Origin: Desulfobacterales bacterium
GTDB lineage: Bacteria > Desulfobacterota > Desulfobacteria > Desulfobacterales > 4be13
Length of the DNA: 11,991 nt
Assembly (NCBI GenBank): GCA_029940115.1
Contig: JAOZRQ010000175.1
Coordinates: forward strand, 1-11,991
Reading direction: 5' to 3'
Shown: one piece after another, positions 1-7,664 of the stretch
How positions within the stretch are numbered: the stretch's first letter is position 1
Layout of the letters: each line of letters opens with the position of its first letter
The notes under the pieces: model-generated
What the model saw: the letters and a program-made list of their open reading frames with translations, nothing else
Database searches by the model: none
Told to the model about the DNA's origin: nothing
Translations under genes and position numbers: made by a program

Positions 1-569
1 AGATGGCAGGTGGTTGAGACCTTGTCATCCCAAGAGGCCATCTTTGCGCCTCCATCGCCTGCATCAGGCTCGGCCATCCCGTGTGATTCACAATTTGCAC
101 GGGGAAGGCTGGGTGGGGTGCTACAAACATGTCGGCCCCTACGGGCCTCCATTCGGTGTTCCCATCATTGTTTGTGAAGGCTCAAGCAAAAGGAGTGCAA
201 AGATGGCAGGTGGTTGAGACCTTGTCATCCCAAGAGGCCATCTTTGCGCCTCCATCGCCTGCATCAGGCTCGGCCATCCCGTGTGATTCACAATTTGCAC
301 GGGGAAGGCTGGGTGGGGTGCTACAAACATGTCGGCCCCTACGGGCCTCCATTCGGTGTTCCCATCATTGTTTGTGAAGGCTCAAGCAAAAGGAGTGCAA
401 AGATGGCAGGTGGTTGAGACCTTGTCATCCCAAGAGGCCATCTTTGCGCCTCCATTGCTTGCATCAGGCTCGGTCATCCCGTGGGAAGCTTGCTTCGGGC
501 TTTTGCTCGCGTCAAGCGTTCATAGAGTGCTACAAACATGTCGGCCCCTACGGGCCTCCATTTAGTGTG
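1..569. repeat. 200-bp tandem repeat, 2 identical copies plus a diverged third
   Basis: Copies at 1-200 and 201-400 are identical base for base by eye. A third copy starts at 401, keeps the first ~80 bases with a few changes, has a different, about 9-base longer middle (about 484-528), rejoins the unit at CTACAAACATG (530) and loses similarity near 569. Each unit carries a hairpin GGCCC-CTAC-GGGCC (134-147, 334-347, about 543-556). GCAAAGATGGC (197-207) is the exact inverse of GCCATCTTTGC (237-247), so the junctions between units can form an 11-bp stem. The period is not a multiple of three, so the short ORFs through it change frame and are not credible genes. The array may continue upstream of the window. 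Recent duplication or concerted evolution would explain the identity; an assembly collapse or expansion cannot be excluded. Confidence 0.93.
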
Positions 570-725
570 TCGATCCCTTTTGGCCCCAAAAAAAGTAGAA
601 CAATTTTTTGAATCGTTCGTGTCAATCCCCCTTGCTATCAAGGAAAGCATAAAATGTCTTGAGCCTGTCAATCTCTTTGAGCGTCTCCTCCATGGTCATT
701 TTGCAAGAATCCCTGTAAAAGCTGT
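570..725. other. Non-coding spacer with a 36-bp dispersed repeat
   Basis: I see no gene here. Bases 594-629 (beginning AGTAGAAC, ending CGTGTCAATCCC) recur at 10231-10266 in the same orientation with about four differences. The rest shows no recognisable coding or RNA signal. Confidence 0.6.
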
Positions 726-840
726 AGAAGGTGTTTGAAAACTCCCGCAATGGCGCGGGTTTCCGGGAGATGGCCATCTCCGGTCTGTCCAATCATCTCA
801 GGGGATGGCCCGCTCATGAGGGTGTTTGAAAACACCTTCT
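726..840. repeat. Palindromic MITE-like element
   Basis: The ends are near-inverted: the segment beginning AGAAGGTGTTTGAAAAC (726-742) matches the reverse complement of 824-840 with about two mismatches. Inside lie a hairpin CCCGC/GCGGG (744-748, 755-759), a perfect 16-bp palindrome GGAGATGGCCATCTCC (766-781) and a hairpin GGTGTTT-GA-AAACACC (821-836). No ORF of note is present. It lies just downstream of RNase G on its strand. The last hairpin could mark the 3' end of that transcript, but no T-tract follows, so I do not call an intrinsic terminator. The left 21 bp recur inverted at 10141-10161. Confidence 0.65.
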
Positions 841-858
841 AAGCATAGAGCTTACAGC

Positions 859-2319
859 TTATTCGGAAGTGATGTTGATCTCCTTGGGAAGCATTTTTCT
901 CTCCCCTTCAATCCGGATGCTGATCTGATGGCGCATTTCCAAGTCAAGGATATCCTTCCGCTTTTTGTTCAACAGATAGTCCGCCACCTCCACCGGCACA
1001 GTCGCCTTTATGCACGATATGTTCTCCTTCACCGTCTCAAGATGGAGCTTGCGGAGGAAACTGAGTCCCAAGGTCTCAGTGGAGGGGATCAGCCCTTTCC
1101 CCCCGCAATACCTGCATGGGATGTGGCTGCCGAATTCGATGGACGGCCGGATGCGCTGTCTCGACATCTCCAGAAGGCCGAATTTGGAAATCTTGCCGAA
1201 CTTTATCCGGGCCTTGTCATTCTTCATCTGGGCCTTCAGCGCCTTTTCGACGCCCGACTTGTGCTTGGCATCCTTCATGTCAATGAAGTCAATGACAATC
1301 AGCCCACCCAGATCTCTCATCCGGAGTTGGCGGGCAATCTCCTCGGCCGCCTCCATGTTGGCCCGATACGCGGTCTGTTCCAAGGATCTTTTGTGAATCG
1401 CCTTGCCCGAATTGACATCAATGGCCACCAGCGCCTCGGTCTGATCGATGACAATGGACCCTCCGGATTTCAGGGCCACTCGATTTTCAAAAACAGAGGC
1501 CAGCTGATCTTCCAGCTGATACTTTGTGAAGATCGGCTTTTCCCCTTTGTAATGTTTGACGATCCGGGTGTATCTCGGGGAGATGATGTGAACAAAGTCC
1601 CTCACCTCATGATACACCTTCTCATCATCTATGAGAATCTCCTTCACATCAGGGGTGAAATAATCCCTTATGGATCGGACCGCAAGGTTTCGCTCCTTGT
1701 AAAGAAGCGCGGGGGCATCCTCATCTATCCCCTTTTGATTGATGTTCTTCCACAACCGCAACAGATATCTGAGATCCCTGTTGATAAGGGTCTTGGTGCA
1801 GCCGATCCCCGCGGTGCGGACGATGATGCCGTGCCCCGTGGGCAGCTTCAAATCCTTTATCATCTCCTTCAGCCGGCTTCGTTCCTTTTCATCCTCTATC
1901 TTGCGTGAGATTCCCCGGTTTTTGCTTCCCGGCATGAGAACAATGTACCTTCCCGGCAGGGAGACGAAAGTGGTGAGCATGGAGCCCTTTCTCATGATCG
2001 GATCTTTTGTGACTTGGACAAAGAGTTCCTGCCCGCGTTTGACAAGATTTTCGATGGAATGTTTTCCTGCATCGTTGTCCTGAAAATAATCGCTGTGGAT
2101 TTCGCTTTTCTGCAAGAAACCGTGCCGATCCGCGCCGTAATCAACAAACACGGACTGAAGTCCCGGTTCAATCCGGGTAATGACACCTTTATATATGTTC
2201 CCCTGGGTAATTTCCCTTGCAGCGCTTTCAATATGGAATTCTTCCAGCTTGCTCTCTTTCACTTTCGCGATTCTGCATTCTTCAGGATCGGACGCGTTGA
2301 TAAGAATCTTGTTGCTCAT
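859..2319 (-). CDS. rng: Ribonuclease G (Rne/Rng family endoribonuclease)
   Basis: This is a cytoplasmic Mg-dependent endoribonuclease that cuts single-stranded AU-rich RNA. The family processes 16S rRNA 5' ends and turns over mRNA. From ATG 2319 it is 486 aa, close to E. coli RNase G (489 aa), and it lacks the long C-terminal scaffold of RNase E. An S1-type RNA-binding segment covers about residues 36-125 (GNIYKGVITRIEPGLQSVFV at 40-59). The DNase I-like catalytic core contains D301 in IDVNSGK and D344 in IDFIDM, 43 residues apart like the RNase E catalytic pair. The Zn-link motif CRYCGGKG gives C402 and C405. ATG 2319 matches the family N-terminus; a TTG at 2349 would add 10 residues. An AGGAAGGGG tract lies about 16 nt upstream, which is far for a Shine-Dalgarno. 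The TAA stop is followed by AGCTGTAAGCTC-type repeat DNA. Confidence 0.95.
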   Translation of the reverse strand: MSNKILINASDPEECRIAKVKESKLEEFHIESAAREITQGNIYKGVITRIEPGLQSVFVDYGADRHGFLQKSEIHSDYFQDNDAGKHSIENLVKRGQELFVQVTKDPIMRKGSMLTTFVSLPGRYIVLMPGSKNRGISRKIEDEKERSRLKEMIKDLKLPTGHGIIVRTAGIGCTKTLINRDLRYLLRLWKNINQKGIDEDAPALLYKERNLAVRSIRDYFTPDVKEILIDDEKVYHEVRDFVHIISPRYTRIVKHYKGEKPIFTKYQLEDQLASVFENRVALKSGGSIVIDQTEALVAIDVNSGKAIHKRSLEQTAYRANMEAAEEIARQLRMRDLGGLIVIDFIDMKDAKHKSGVEKALKAQMKNDKARIKFGKISKFGLLEMSRQRIRPSIEFGSHIPCRYCGGKGLIPSTETLGLSFLRKLHLETVKENISCIKATVPVEVADYLLNKKRKDILDLEMRHQISIRIEGERKMLPKEINITSE

Positions 2320-2387
2320 TATCGTTGAAATTGTTCCCCTTCCTGGCAACTGTGACCAAATTTGCCTGTGCAGTCAGGTCAGCAGTG

Positions 2388-2415
2388 AGCGGGTCTTTCA
2401 GGAAAGACGCCCGCT
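2388..2415 (-). other. Hairpin upstream of rng (possible 5' leader structure)
   Basis: AGCGG (2388-2392) pairs with CCGCT (2411-2415) and GTCTTT (2393-2398) pairs with AAAGAC (2403-2408), with a 2-nt bulge and a 4-nt loop. It lies about 70 bp before the rng start. RNase E is known to autoregulate through its 5' UTR, but nothing here shows that this hairpin does so. Confidence 0.35.
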
Positions 2416-2565
2416 GAAATCCTGAATCCGGAGGCCAGTACCCGGTACCAAGAGGCCCTCCGCACAGGTTGGAATTTTTTAGTTTACCTTTTTTTTCCAA
2501 ATAGGAAAGCGAAAAAATGGTTTTATGTTTCCCAGTTTCTTTTTCACTGTTATGGTATCGAATTC

Positions 2566-2691
2566 CTGAACGTAAACGTGAACGTGCACGTGAACGTGCA
2601 CGTGAACATGAACGTAAACGTGAAGATGAACGTAAACGTGAACGTGCACGTGAACATGAACGTAAACGTGAACATGAACGTGCACGTGAAC
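2566..2691. repeat. Hexamer array, 21 units of GTGAAC family
   Basis: There are exactly 21 consecutive 6-bp units with no slippage. Units are mostly GTGAAC, GTAAAC, GTGCAC and ATGAAC, with the third to sixth positions most constrained (consensus RTRMAC). The array lies in the gap between the large hybrid kinase and rng. All frames stay open by repetition, giving spurious arginine/serine- or valine/histidine-rich ORFs. A 22-bp box at 2704-2725 next to it recurs beside another hexamer run at 10160-10209. Confidence 0.95.
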
Positions 2692-2703
2692 TTTTAGCTA
2701 GGT

Positions 2704-2725
2704 TCAGAAATACCATTGCCCCTAG
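2704..2725 (-). repeat. 22-bp box flanking hexamer array (copy 1)
   Basis: Read on the minus strand it begins CTAGGGGCAATGG and ends TATTTCTGA. It matches 10160-10181 (plus strand) at 20 of 22 positions. In both places hexamer repeats follow within about 5-13 bases. Confidence 0.6.
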
Positions 2726-2772
2726 ATGGTCGAGCCGACCATGCCCCGCTCCTATGTAAATGGCTGCTGATT

Positions 2773-2892
2773 TCACATGTTCGTGCCCGGATTTTCATCC
2801 ATGCATATGTCGTCGGCGAAGGCATCATGGACTCTCTTTTCATCAATAAAGACGGTGAAGTCAATAGGGTGAAAGCTGTATTTTGGCTGCAA
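2773..2892 (-). pseudogene. Possible small ORF or gene fragment, unknown function
   Basis: One minus-strand frame encodes about 39 residues from a TTG at 2892, including IDFTVFIDEKRVHDAF and ADDICMDENPGTNM before TGA. The composition looks more like real acidic protein than the surrounding shadow frames. The frame runs open upstream into the 3' end of the hybrid kinase. There is no ATG and no Shine-Dalgarno. I do not recognise the family. It could be the remnant of a gene displaced by repeats, a leaderless peptide, or chance. Confidence 0.25.
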
Positions 2893-2915
2893 GCTGCCAT
2901 TTTTGACCTTCGAGC

Positions 2916-5900
2916 TTACAGCTTCGAGCTTGCAACTTTCTCCATGATTTCCGACAGCACCTCAGCCGCCTCTTCAAATCCGAAATCTTTGACAAACATG
3001 TTCAGTCTCTGGATCGTCTTTTTCATATCCTCAGGCAGTCGCCATCTGAGGAGGGGTTCTATGATCTCCGAACTGCCGAATGGATCCAGATTGTCCAAGC
3101 AATCCGCCAGCTTTTCAAAGGATGCGAGGAGGTCAGCCATGTCTGCCGGCTCAGGCTTCTCCTGATCAACTTTTTGATCCTCTCCTGTCTCCGCAATAGA
3201 GGCAACGGTTTCGGTCACCTGTGCCAATTCCCTTTCAACGGATTCCAGAATGCTGAAAAGCGCGTCGGCATCTTCATCTGCGGCGTATTCGAGGGATCGG
3301 GCCGCTTTGTGAAGTGGATACGAGGAAATGTTGGCACTTGCACCAGCCATGGAATGGGCCAGATGTCTGAGCTCCTTTTGGTCCGCATCTGCCAACGCCT
3401 TTTTCATCTCCTTGAAAACCATCTTCTGATCTTCGCAAACCTCCTGAAGAAGTTTGCGAAAGATCTCCCAAGAGATGCCAGTCCGCCGGAGCGCGTCTGA
3501 CACATCTATTCCCGGAAGCGCGGCGCGGTCAGCGGCAAGAGGCTTGTCGCTTGTTGTTTCTTGTTTGTTGCTTGTCGCACCCAACTGGCCACTGGCCACA
3601 GACCACAGACCACTGGCCGACACCCATTTTCTCAATGTCCTGAAAAGTTCGGCCCGGTCAATCGGCTTGCTCACATAATCATCCATCCCCGCGTCCAAGC
3701 AACGTTCCCGGTCCCCTTTCATCGCGTGGGCGGTCATGGCGATGATGGGAAGCTGTGAGCTGTAAGCTGTAAGCTGTAAGTCTCTTTCAGACTCGGGCTT
3801 TGAGCTTCGCGCCTTCTCCCTTTGAGCTTTGAGCTTTGAGCTTTGAGCTTTTTCCCATTTCCGAATCTGCCTTGTCGCCTCCAGCCCGTCCATCCCCGGC
3901 ATCTGGATATCCATGAGCACGGCCGCGTACGCATTGTTCTGGACAGCCGCCACAGCTTGGATGCCGTTTTCCGCAAGGTCAACGACAAATCCGGCTTTGG
4001 AGAGGATCTCGCAGGCCACCAGCTGGTTGGCCTTGTTGTCTTCTGCCAAGAGAATGGGAATTCCCTTGAAGTTTTCATTTTCTGGAAAATCATCTTTCGG
4101 CTCGGGCGCGTACCCGAAGGCCTCCGCGATGATGTTGAATAGGGATGAATAGCTGAAGGGCTTGAGCAGAAAGCCACTGATGCCGATACGCTCCGCGTGT
4201 GAGATCAGATTTTCACGGCCATATGCGCTCATCAGGATGATGTGCGGGGCATTCAGGGACTCATCCCCCAAAATCATCTCCGAGGCTTTCAAGCCGTCCA
4301 TGCCGGGCAGTTTCCAGTCAATGACCACCAAGTCGAACGGAATGTCCCCTGATCTCAGCGTGTCAAGGGCCTCCTCGGCCGTCCCGACACTTCTGCTTCC
4401 CAAACCGAGACTTTCGAGCATTTTGCCGAGCATCATCCGGGTGAGCTCGTTGTCTTCGACCACAAGAACGTTCATTCCTTGGATGGCCTCGGGAAGTGTG
4501 CGAACCGCCTGCTTTCCAGATTTCAGCCGGCCCAATCGGGCGGTGAAGGAGAATACGCTCCCCTTGCCCGGTTCGCTCTCCACCGTTATGCCGTCACCCC
4601 CCATCATCTGGACCAGTCCTTGGCTGATGGTCAGCCCCAAGCCGGTGCCCCCATATTTTCTGGATACCGAGGTGTCTGCCTGGTTGAACGCGTCAAAAAG
4701 CCCCTCAACCTTCTCCTCAGGGACGCCGATGCCGGTGTCTGAGATGAGGAAACGCAGAACCACCTCATCCGCTTTCTGTTCCCTCACCTCGATTCTGAGG
4801 CAGATGTTTCCTTTTTCAGTGAACTTGAACGCGTTGCCGAGCAGATTCACCAGAACTTGGCGCAGACGAAGCGGATCCCCCATCAGCGCACAGGGCACAT
4901 TTGGCTCGGCATCCATGATCAGCTCTATCTCCTTTTGAAAGATCATGTTCCTGAAATTGTCTGCCACCTCGTTCAGCAGGTCGTCCAGCATAAAGGGCGC
5001 GGTTTCAAGATCAAGCTTTCCCGCCTCGATTTTTGAGAAATCAAGAATGTCATTGAGAAGGGCCAGAAGGGATTTCGATGAGGACCGGATGATGCTCAGG
5101 TATTCCCGCTGTTTGGCACTCATGTCCGTGCCCATGATCAGATCGCCCATGCCGATGATGGCGTTCATCGGGGTGCGGATCTCGTGGCTCATGTTTGCCA
5201 GAAATTCGCTTTTGGCCTTGCTGGCCATTTCGGCCGTCTCCTTGGCCATCTGCAATTCCTGTTCCATCTGCTTTCGGTGGGTGATGTCGGTGATGAACGT
5301 CACATTCTTGGGGCGTCCGTCATGTCCGGTCACCCGGGCGGCGTCAGCCAGAATCGTCAGATGTTCTTCCGCTCGTGTGGTCACATTCCATTCGGCGCCT
5401 CGAATGTGAGCCTCCTCGGCCATAAACTGATGATGCAAGTCTGCGAGCGCCTCACGCTGTTCTTCAGGAAAAATCTGGGAAAAATGCCTGCCGAGAAGCT
5501 CCGAGGATGCCCAGCGGCAAGTTTTGCAAAAGGCAGGATTCACAAATTCGAATGAGCCGCTTTCATCTGTGATATAGATGCCTATGGGGGCGTTTTCGAT
5601 GATGCTGCGGGTTCGGTTCTCACTCTTTTTCAGGGCTTCTTCCCACGATTTCCGATCCACAATCTCCTGATGCAACTGGGCGTTGGTTCTCTCCAACTCG
5701 GCCGTGCGCGCCCTCACCCGCATTTCCAGTTCTTCGTTTGCCTTGTGCAACGCCGCCTTGGCCCGTTGCTCTTGTGCCATCACCGTTCTGATCTGGCGGA
5801 CATGGTCCACCGCCTTGGCGAGCGTGATCTTTATGTCCTGAAAATCAATCGGTTTCACCAAGAAGTCAAACGCGCCGGCGTTCATCGCCTTTCTGATGTT

Positions 5901-6188
5901 CCCCATGTCCCCATAAGCAGACACCACAATGGCGGTCAGGACCGGATTGAGCGAGGATTTCAATGACTGCAGTTCGGCCAGCAGGGTCAGACCGTTCATC
6001 TTCGGCATGTTGATGTCGGTCATCACAATGTCAGTCTTCGGATCCGCCTTCAGGTGGTCCAACGCCTCCACCCCGTTCAAGGCAAACGCGAAGTCGAATT
6101 CCCCATCTCGGATCTCATGCCTGAACAACTGACGGATGACAAGTTGCAACTTCGGCTCATCATCAACAAAGAGTATCTTGGTCGGCAT
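2916..6188 (-). CDS. Hybrid histidine kinase REC-PAS-HisKA-HATPase-REC-REC-HPt
   Basis: A cytoplasmic phosphorelay kinase of 1090 aa from ATG 6188, which has AAAGGGA 5 nt upstream and the usual receiver start MPTKILFVDDEP. An in-frame extension to 6275 is unlikely. Domains: REC1 about 3-125 (D58, K112); coiled coil 135-190; PAS about 190-305; HisKA with H335 in MSHEIRTP; HATPase with N452, D484 (DTGIGVP) and GGTGLGL 513-519; REC2 about 572-690 (D579, D624, K676); REC3 about 710-855 (D717, D760, K841); HPt about 900-985 with H945 in AHSMAGAS; a helical tail 1012-1090. No signal peptide or membrane segment is seen. REC3 carries a heptamer-repeat insert at about residues 780-812, and the REC3-HPt linker carries another at about 857-883. 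The last residues ASSKL and the TAA stop lie in AGCTGTAAGCTC-type repeat. All phosphotransfer residues are present. No output domain is present. Confidence 0.95.
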   Translation of the reverse strand: MPTKILFVDDEPKLQLVIRQLFRHEIRDGEFDFAFALNGVEALDHLKADPKTDIVMTDINMPKMNGLTLLAELQSLKSSLNPVLTAIVVSAYGDMGNIRKAMNAGAFDFLVKPIDFQDIKITLAKAVDHVRQIRTVMAQEQRAKAALHKANEELEMRVRARTAELERTNAQLHQEIVDRKSWEEALKKSENRTRSIIENAPIGIYITDESGSFEFVNPAFCKTCRWASSELLGRHFSQIFPEEQREALADLHHQFMAEEAHIRGAEWNVTTRAEEHLTILADAARVTGHDGRPKNVTFITDITHRKQMEQELQMAKETAEMASKAKSEFLANMSHEIRTPMNAIIGMGDLIMGTDMSAKQREYLSIIRSSSKSLLALLNDILDFSKIEAGKLDLETAPFMLDDLLNEVADNFRNMIFQKEIELIMDAEPNVPCALMGDPLRLRQVLVNLLGNAFKFTEKGNICLRIEVREQKADEVVLRFLISDTGIGVPEEKVEGLFDAFNQADTSVSRKYGGTGLGLTISQGLVQMMGGDGITVESEPGKGSVFSFTARLGRLKSGKQAVRTLPEAIQGMNVLVVEDNELTRMMLGKMLESLGLGSRSVGTAEEALDTLRSGDIPFDLVVIDWKLPGMDGLKASEMILGDESLNAPHIILMSAYGRENLISHAERIGISGFLLKPFSYSSLFNIIAEAFGYAPEPKDDFPENENFKGIPILLAEDNKANQLVACEILSKAGFVVDLAENGIQAVAAVQNNAYAAVLMDIQMPGMDGLEATRQIRKWEKAQSSKLKAQREKARSSKPESERDLQLTAYSSQLPIIAMTAHAMKGDRERCLDAGMDDYVSKPIDRAELFRTLRKWVSASGLWSVASGQLGATSNKQETTSDKPLAADRAALPGIDVSDALRRTGISWEIFRKLLQEVCEDQKMVFKEMKKALADADQKELRHLAHSMAGASANISSYPLHKAARSLEYAADEDADALFSILESVERELAQVTETVASIAETGEDQKVDQEKPEPADMADLLASFEKLADCLDNLDPFGSSEIIEPLLRWRLPEDMKKTIQRLNMFVKDFGFEEAAEVLSEIMEKVASSKL
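3542..3614 (-). repeat. Heptamer repeats in REC3-HPt linker
   Basis: Read on the coding strand this is about ten 7-bp units: GTGGTCT twice, GTGGCCA twice, then GTTGGGT, GCGACAA, GCAACAA, ACAAGAA, ACAACAA and GCGACAA. It encodes SGLWSVASGQLGATSNKQ and ETTSDKP, a low-complexity stretch between the third receiver and the HPt domain. It stays in frame. Confidence 0.8.
3751..3848 (-). repeat. Heptamer repeats inserted inside receiver 3
   Basis: On the plus strand four units AGCTGTG/AGCTGTA run 3751-3778, and four perfect TTTGAGC units run 3821-3848, with another at 3799-3805. On the coding strand they read SSKLKAQ- and LQLTAYSSQ-type sequence, placed between the helix ending RKWEK and the strand LPIIAMTAH. 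Only this orientation avoids stops; the other strand reads TGA or TAA. Confidence 0.9.
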
Positions 6189-6271
6189 ATCGGTCCCTTT
6201 TTTTAGTATCTGTGACTGAATTCCCGTGCCGTGCCCGTGGCAAGGGGCAAGGGCAAACGGGGCCTGGGGCC

Positions 6272-7660
6272 TCACGTCTCACGCTTCACGCCTCTCTTGG
6301 GCAGTCTGATGACAAACTCCGCGTATTCCCCCTCTTTTGTGTTCACATCAATGCTTCCCTGATGGCCCTGTATGATGTTGTAGCTGATGGAGAGTCCCAG
6401 CCCGGTCCTTTCGCCTGTCGGTTTGGTCGTGACAAAGGGGTTGAAGATTTCAGGGACCAACTCATCAGGGATGCCGGTGCCGTTGTCCCGGATTCGTATA
6501 TCAATATGACCGGTCAGATTTCGGGTACGCACATCAAGGCGTGGGACATAATCATCTCCTGAAGATTCCCTTTTTTTGCGAGTGGCATCATATGCGTTGT
6601 TTATCAGGTTGATGAACACCCGGCACATATCTTGGGGGATCACTTGCACCAGCCCAATCGTCGGGTCATAGTCCCCCTCAATGCGGATGTCAAAATAGGT
6701 GTCCTTGCTTCGCATGCTGTGAATGGCCAGATTCACGGCCTCGCCCAGCAGGTCATTCACATCCGTCTCTTGGGGAAGGCCGGGACATCCGTGAGAATGG
6801 ATCAGCATGCTGCGGATGATGCCATCGGCCCGGAGGCCCTCTTCGTGAATGTTGGCCGCGTTTGATTGCAGGATGTTCAGGATTTCATCGGTCTTTTCAC
6901 GCGCGTCAGGAAGCAAGCGTCCTTTTACCGATTCAAGAATGTCTTTCAGTTCGCCTGCCAATTCCACAGAGAGGAGCGCGAAGCTGTTGATGAAGTTCAG
7001 GGGATTTTTGATCTCATGGGCAATGCCCGCGGTGAGCATCCCGAGGGAGGCCATCTTCTCCTGCGCGATGAGCTGATCCTGGGTCTTTTTCAGATTTTCG
7101 ATGGCATGGGAGAGCTCGTGGGTCCGTTCCCTCACCTTCAGTTCCAGGGACTGATTCGCATCCGCGAGCAGGGCTTCCACCCGTTTCCGCTCCGCGATCT
7201 CCTCCTGGGCCTGGAGATACAGTTTTTCCAGAAGCTTGTTCTGCTCCGCAAGCTGCTTGTCCCGGGAATAGCTGTACAAGGCCTCTGTCACCGTCAGCTT
7301 GAGATCCGACTCATCCCAAGGTTTGGAAATGTAGCGATAGAGATTCGCGCAGTTGACGGCATTACCCACCGCGTTGGCATTGGCCTGGCCGGTCAAGAAA
7401 ATCTTCAGGGATTTGGGATAGCGGTTGTGAACCTTTATCAGCAATTCATCCCCCTTCATCCCCGGCATGATCTGATCGGAGATGATGAGCGGGACCTCAA
7501 TCCCCTCTTCCAACAGATCCTCAAGCAGCTCGAGGGCCTCCTCACCGCTTTCGGCCACTTCGATGGTGTATTCGCTTCCGAGATGATGGATGAGCTGATC
7601 CCTGAGACTGGTCAGAATGACGGACTCATCGTCCACACATAAGATCGCAGGCTTGCTCAT
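6272..7660 (-). CDS. Response-regulator/sensor histidine kinase (REC-HisKA-HATPase)
   Basis: A soluble two-domain signalling kinase, 462 aa from ATG 7660. GGAG lies 10 nt upstream, inside the end of the preceding receiver gene, whose stop is only 4 bp away, so the two are cotranscribed and probably coupled. An N-terminal LTGQA-type receiver covers about 4-125 (D10, D11, D62 in SDQIMPG, K113 in SKPW). A coiled coil follows (about 130-200), then HisKA with H215 in AGIAHEIKNP and HATPase with N351/N355, D392 (RDNGTGIP) and GLGLS at 420-424. There is no PAS, no membrane segment and no C-terminal receiver. The input is therefore presumably phosphorylation of its own receiver. The receiver is about half identical, without gaps, to the neighbouring stand-alone receiver, suggesting tandem duplication. 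Product family is certain; the partners are unknown. Confidence 0.94.
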   Translation of the reverse strand: MSKPAILCVDDESVILTSLRDQLIHHLGSEYTIEVAESGEEALELLEDLLEEGIEVPLIISDQIMPGMKGDELLIKVHNRYPKSLKIFLTGQANANAVGNAVNCANLYRYISKPWDESDLKLTVTEALYSYSRDKQLAEQNKLLEKLYLQAQEEIAERKRVEALLADANQSLELKVRERTHELSHAIENLKKTQDQLIAQEKMASLGMLTAGIAHEIKNPLNFINSFALLSVELAGELKDILESVKGRLLPDAREKTDEILNILQSNAANIHEEGLRADGIIRSMLIHSHGCPGLPQETDVNDLLGEAVNLAIHSMRSKDTYFDIRIEGDYDPTIGLVQVIPQDMCRVFINLINNAYDATRKKRESSGDDYVPRLDVRTRNLTGHIDIRIRDNGTGIPDELVPEIFNPFVTTKPTGERTGLGLSISYNIIQGHQGSIDVNTKEGEYAEFVIRLPKRGVKRET

Positions 7661-7664
7661 GACG

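Noticed and set aside
14..565. Short ORFs repeated within the 200-bp units
   Set aside because: The 200-bp period breaks the frame at each unit, and composition and starts do not suggest coding.
821..836. Intrinsic terminator for rng
   Set aside because: The stem is perfect but short, and no T-tract follows it on the minus strand.
826..1908. 360-aa plus-strand ORF
   Set aside because: It is antisense to the well-conserved RNase G catalytic core and has no family resemblance of its own.
2282..2776. 164-aa arginine/serine-rich ORF on the minus strand
   Set aside because: Its RS-rich half is only the translated hexamer array, it starts at GTG without a ribosome-binding site, and its end overlaps rng.
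4162..4938. 258-aa plus-strand ORF
   Set aside because: It is antisense to the HisKA/HATPase/REC2 part of the hybrid kinase; a serine/proline-rich shadow frame.
6189..6275. N-terminal extension of the hybrid kinase to 6275
   Set aside because: The extension has no receiver homology and reaches the stop of the upstream gene, while ATG 6188 has a good Shine-Dalgarno.
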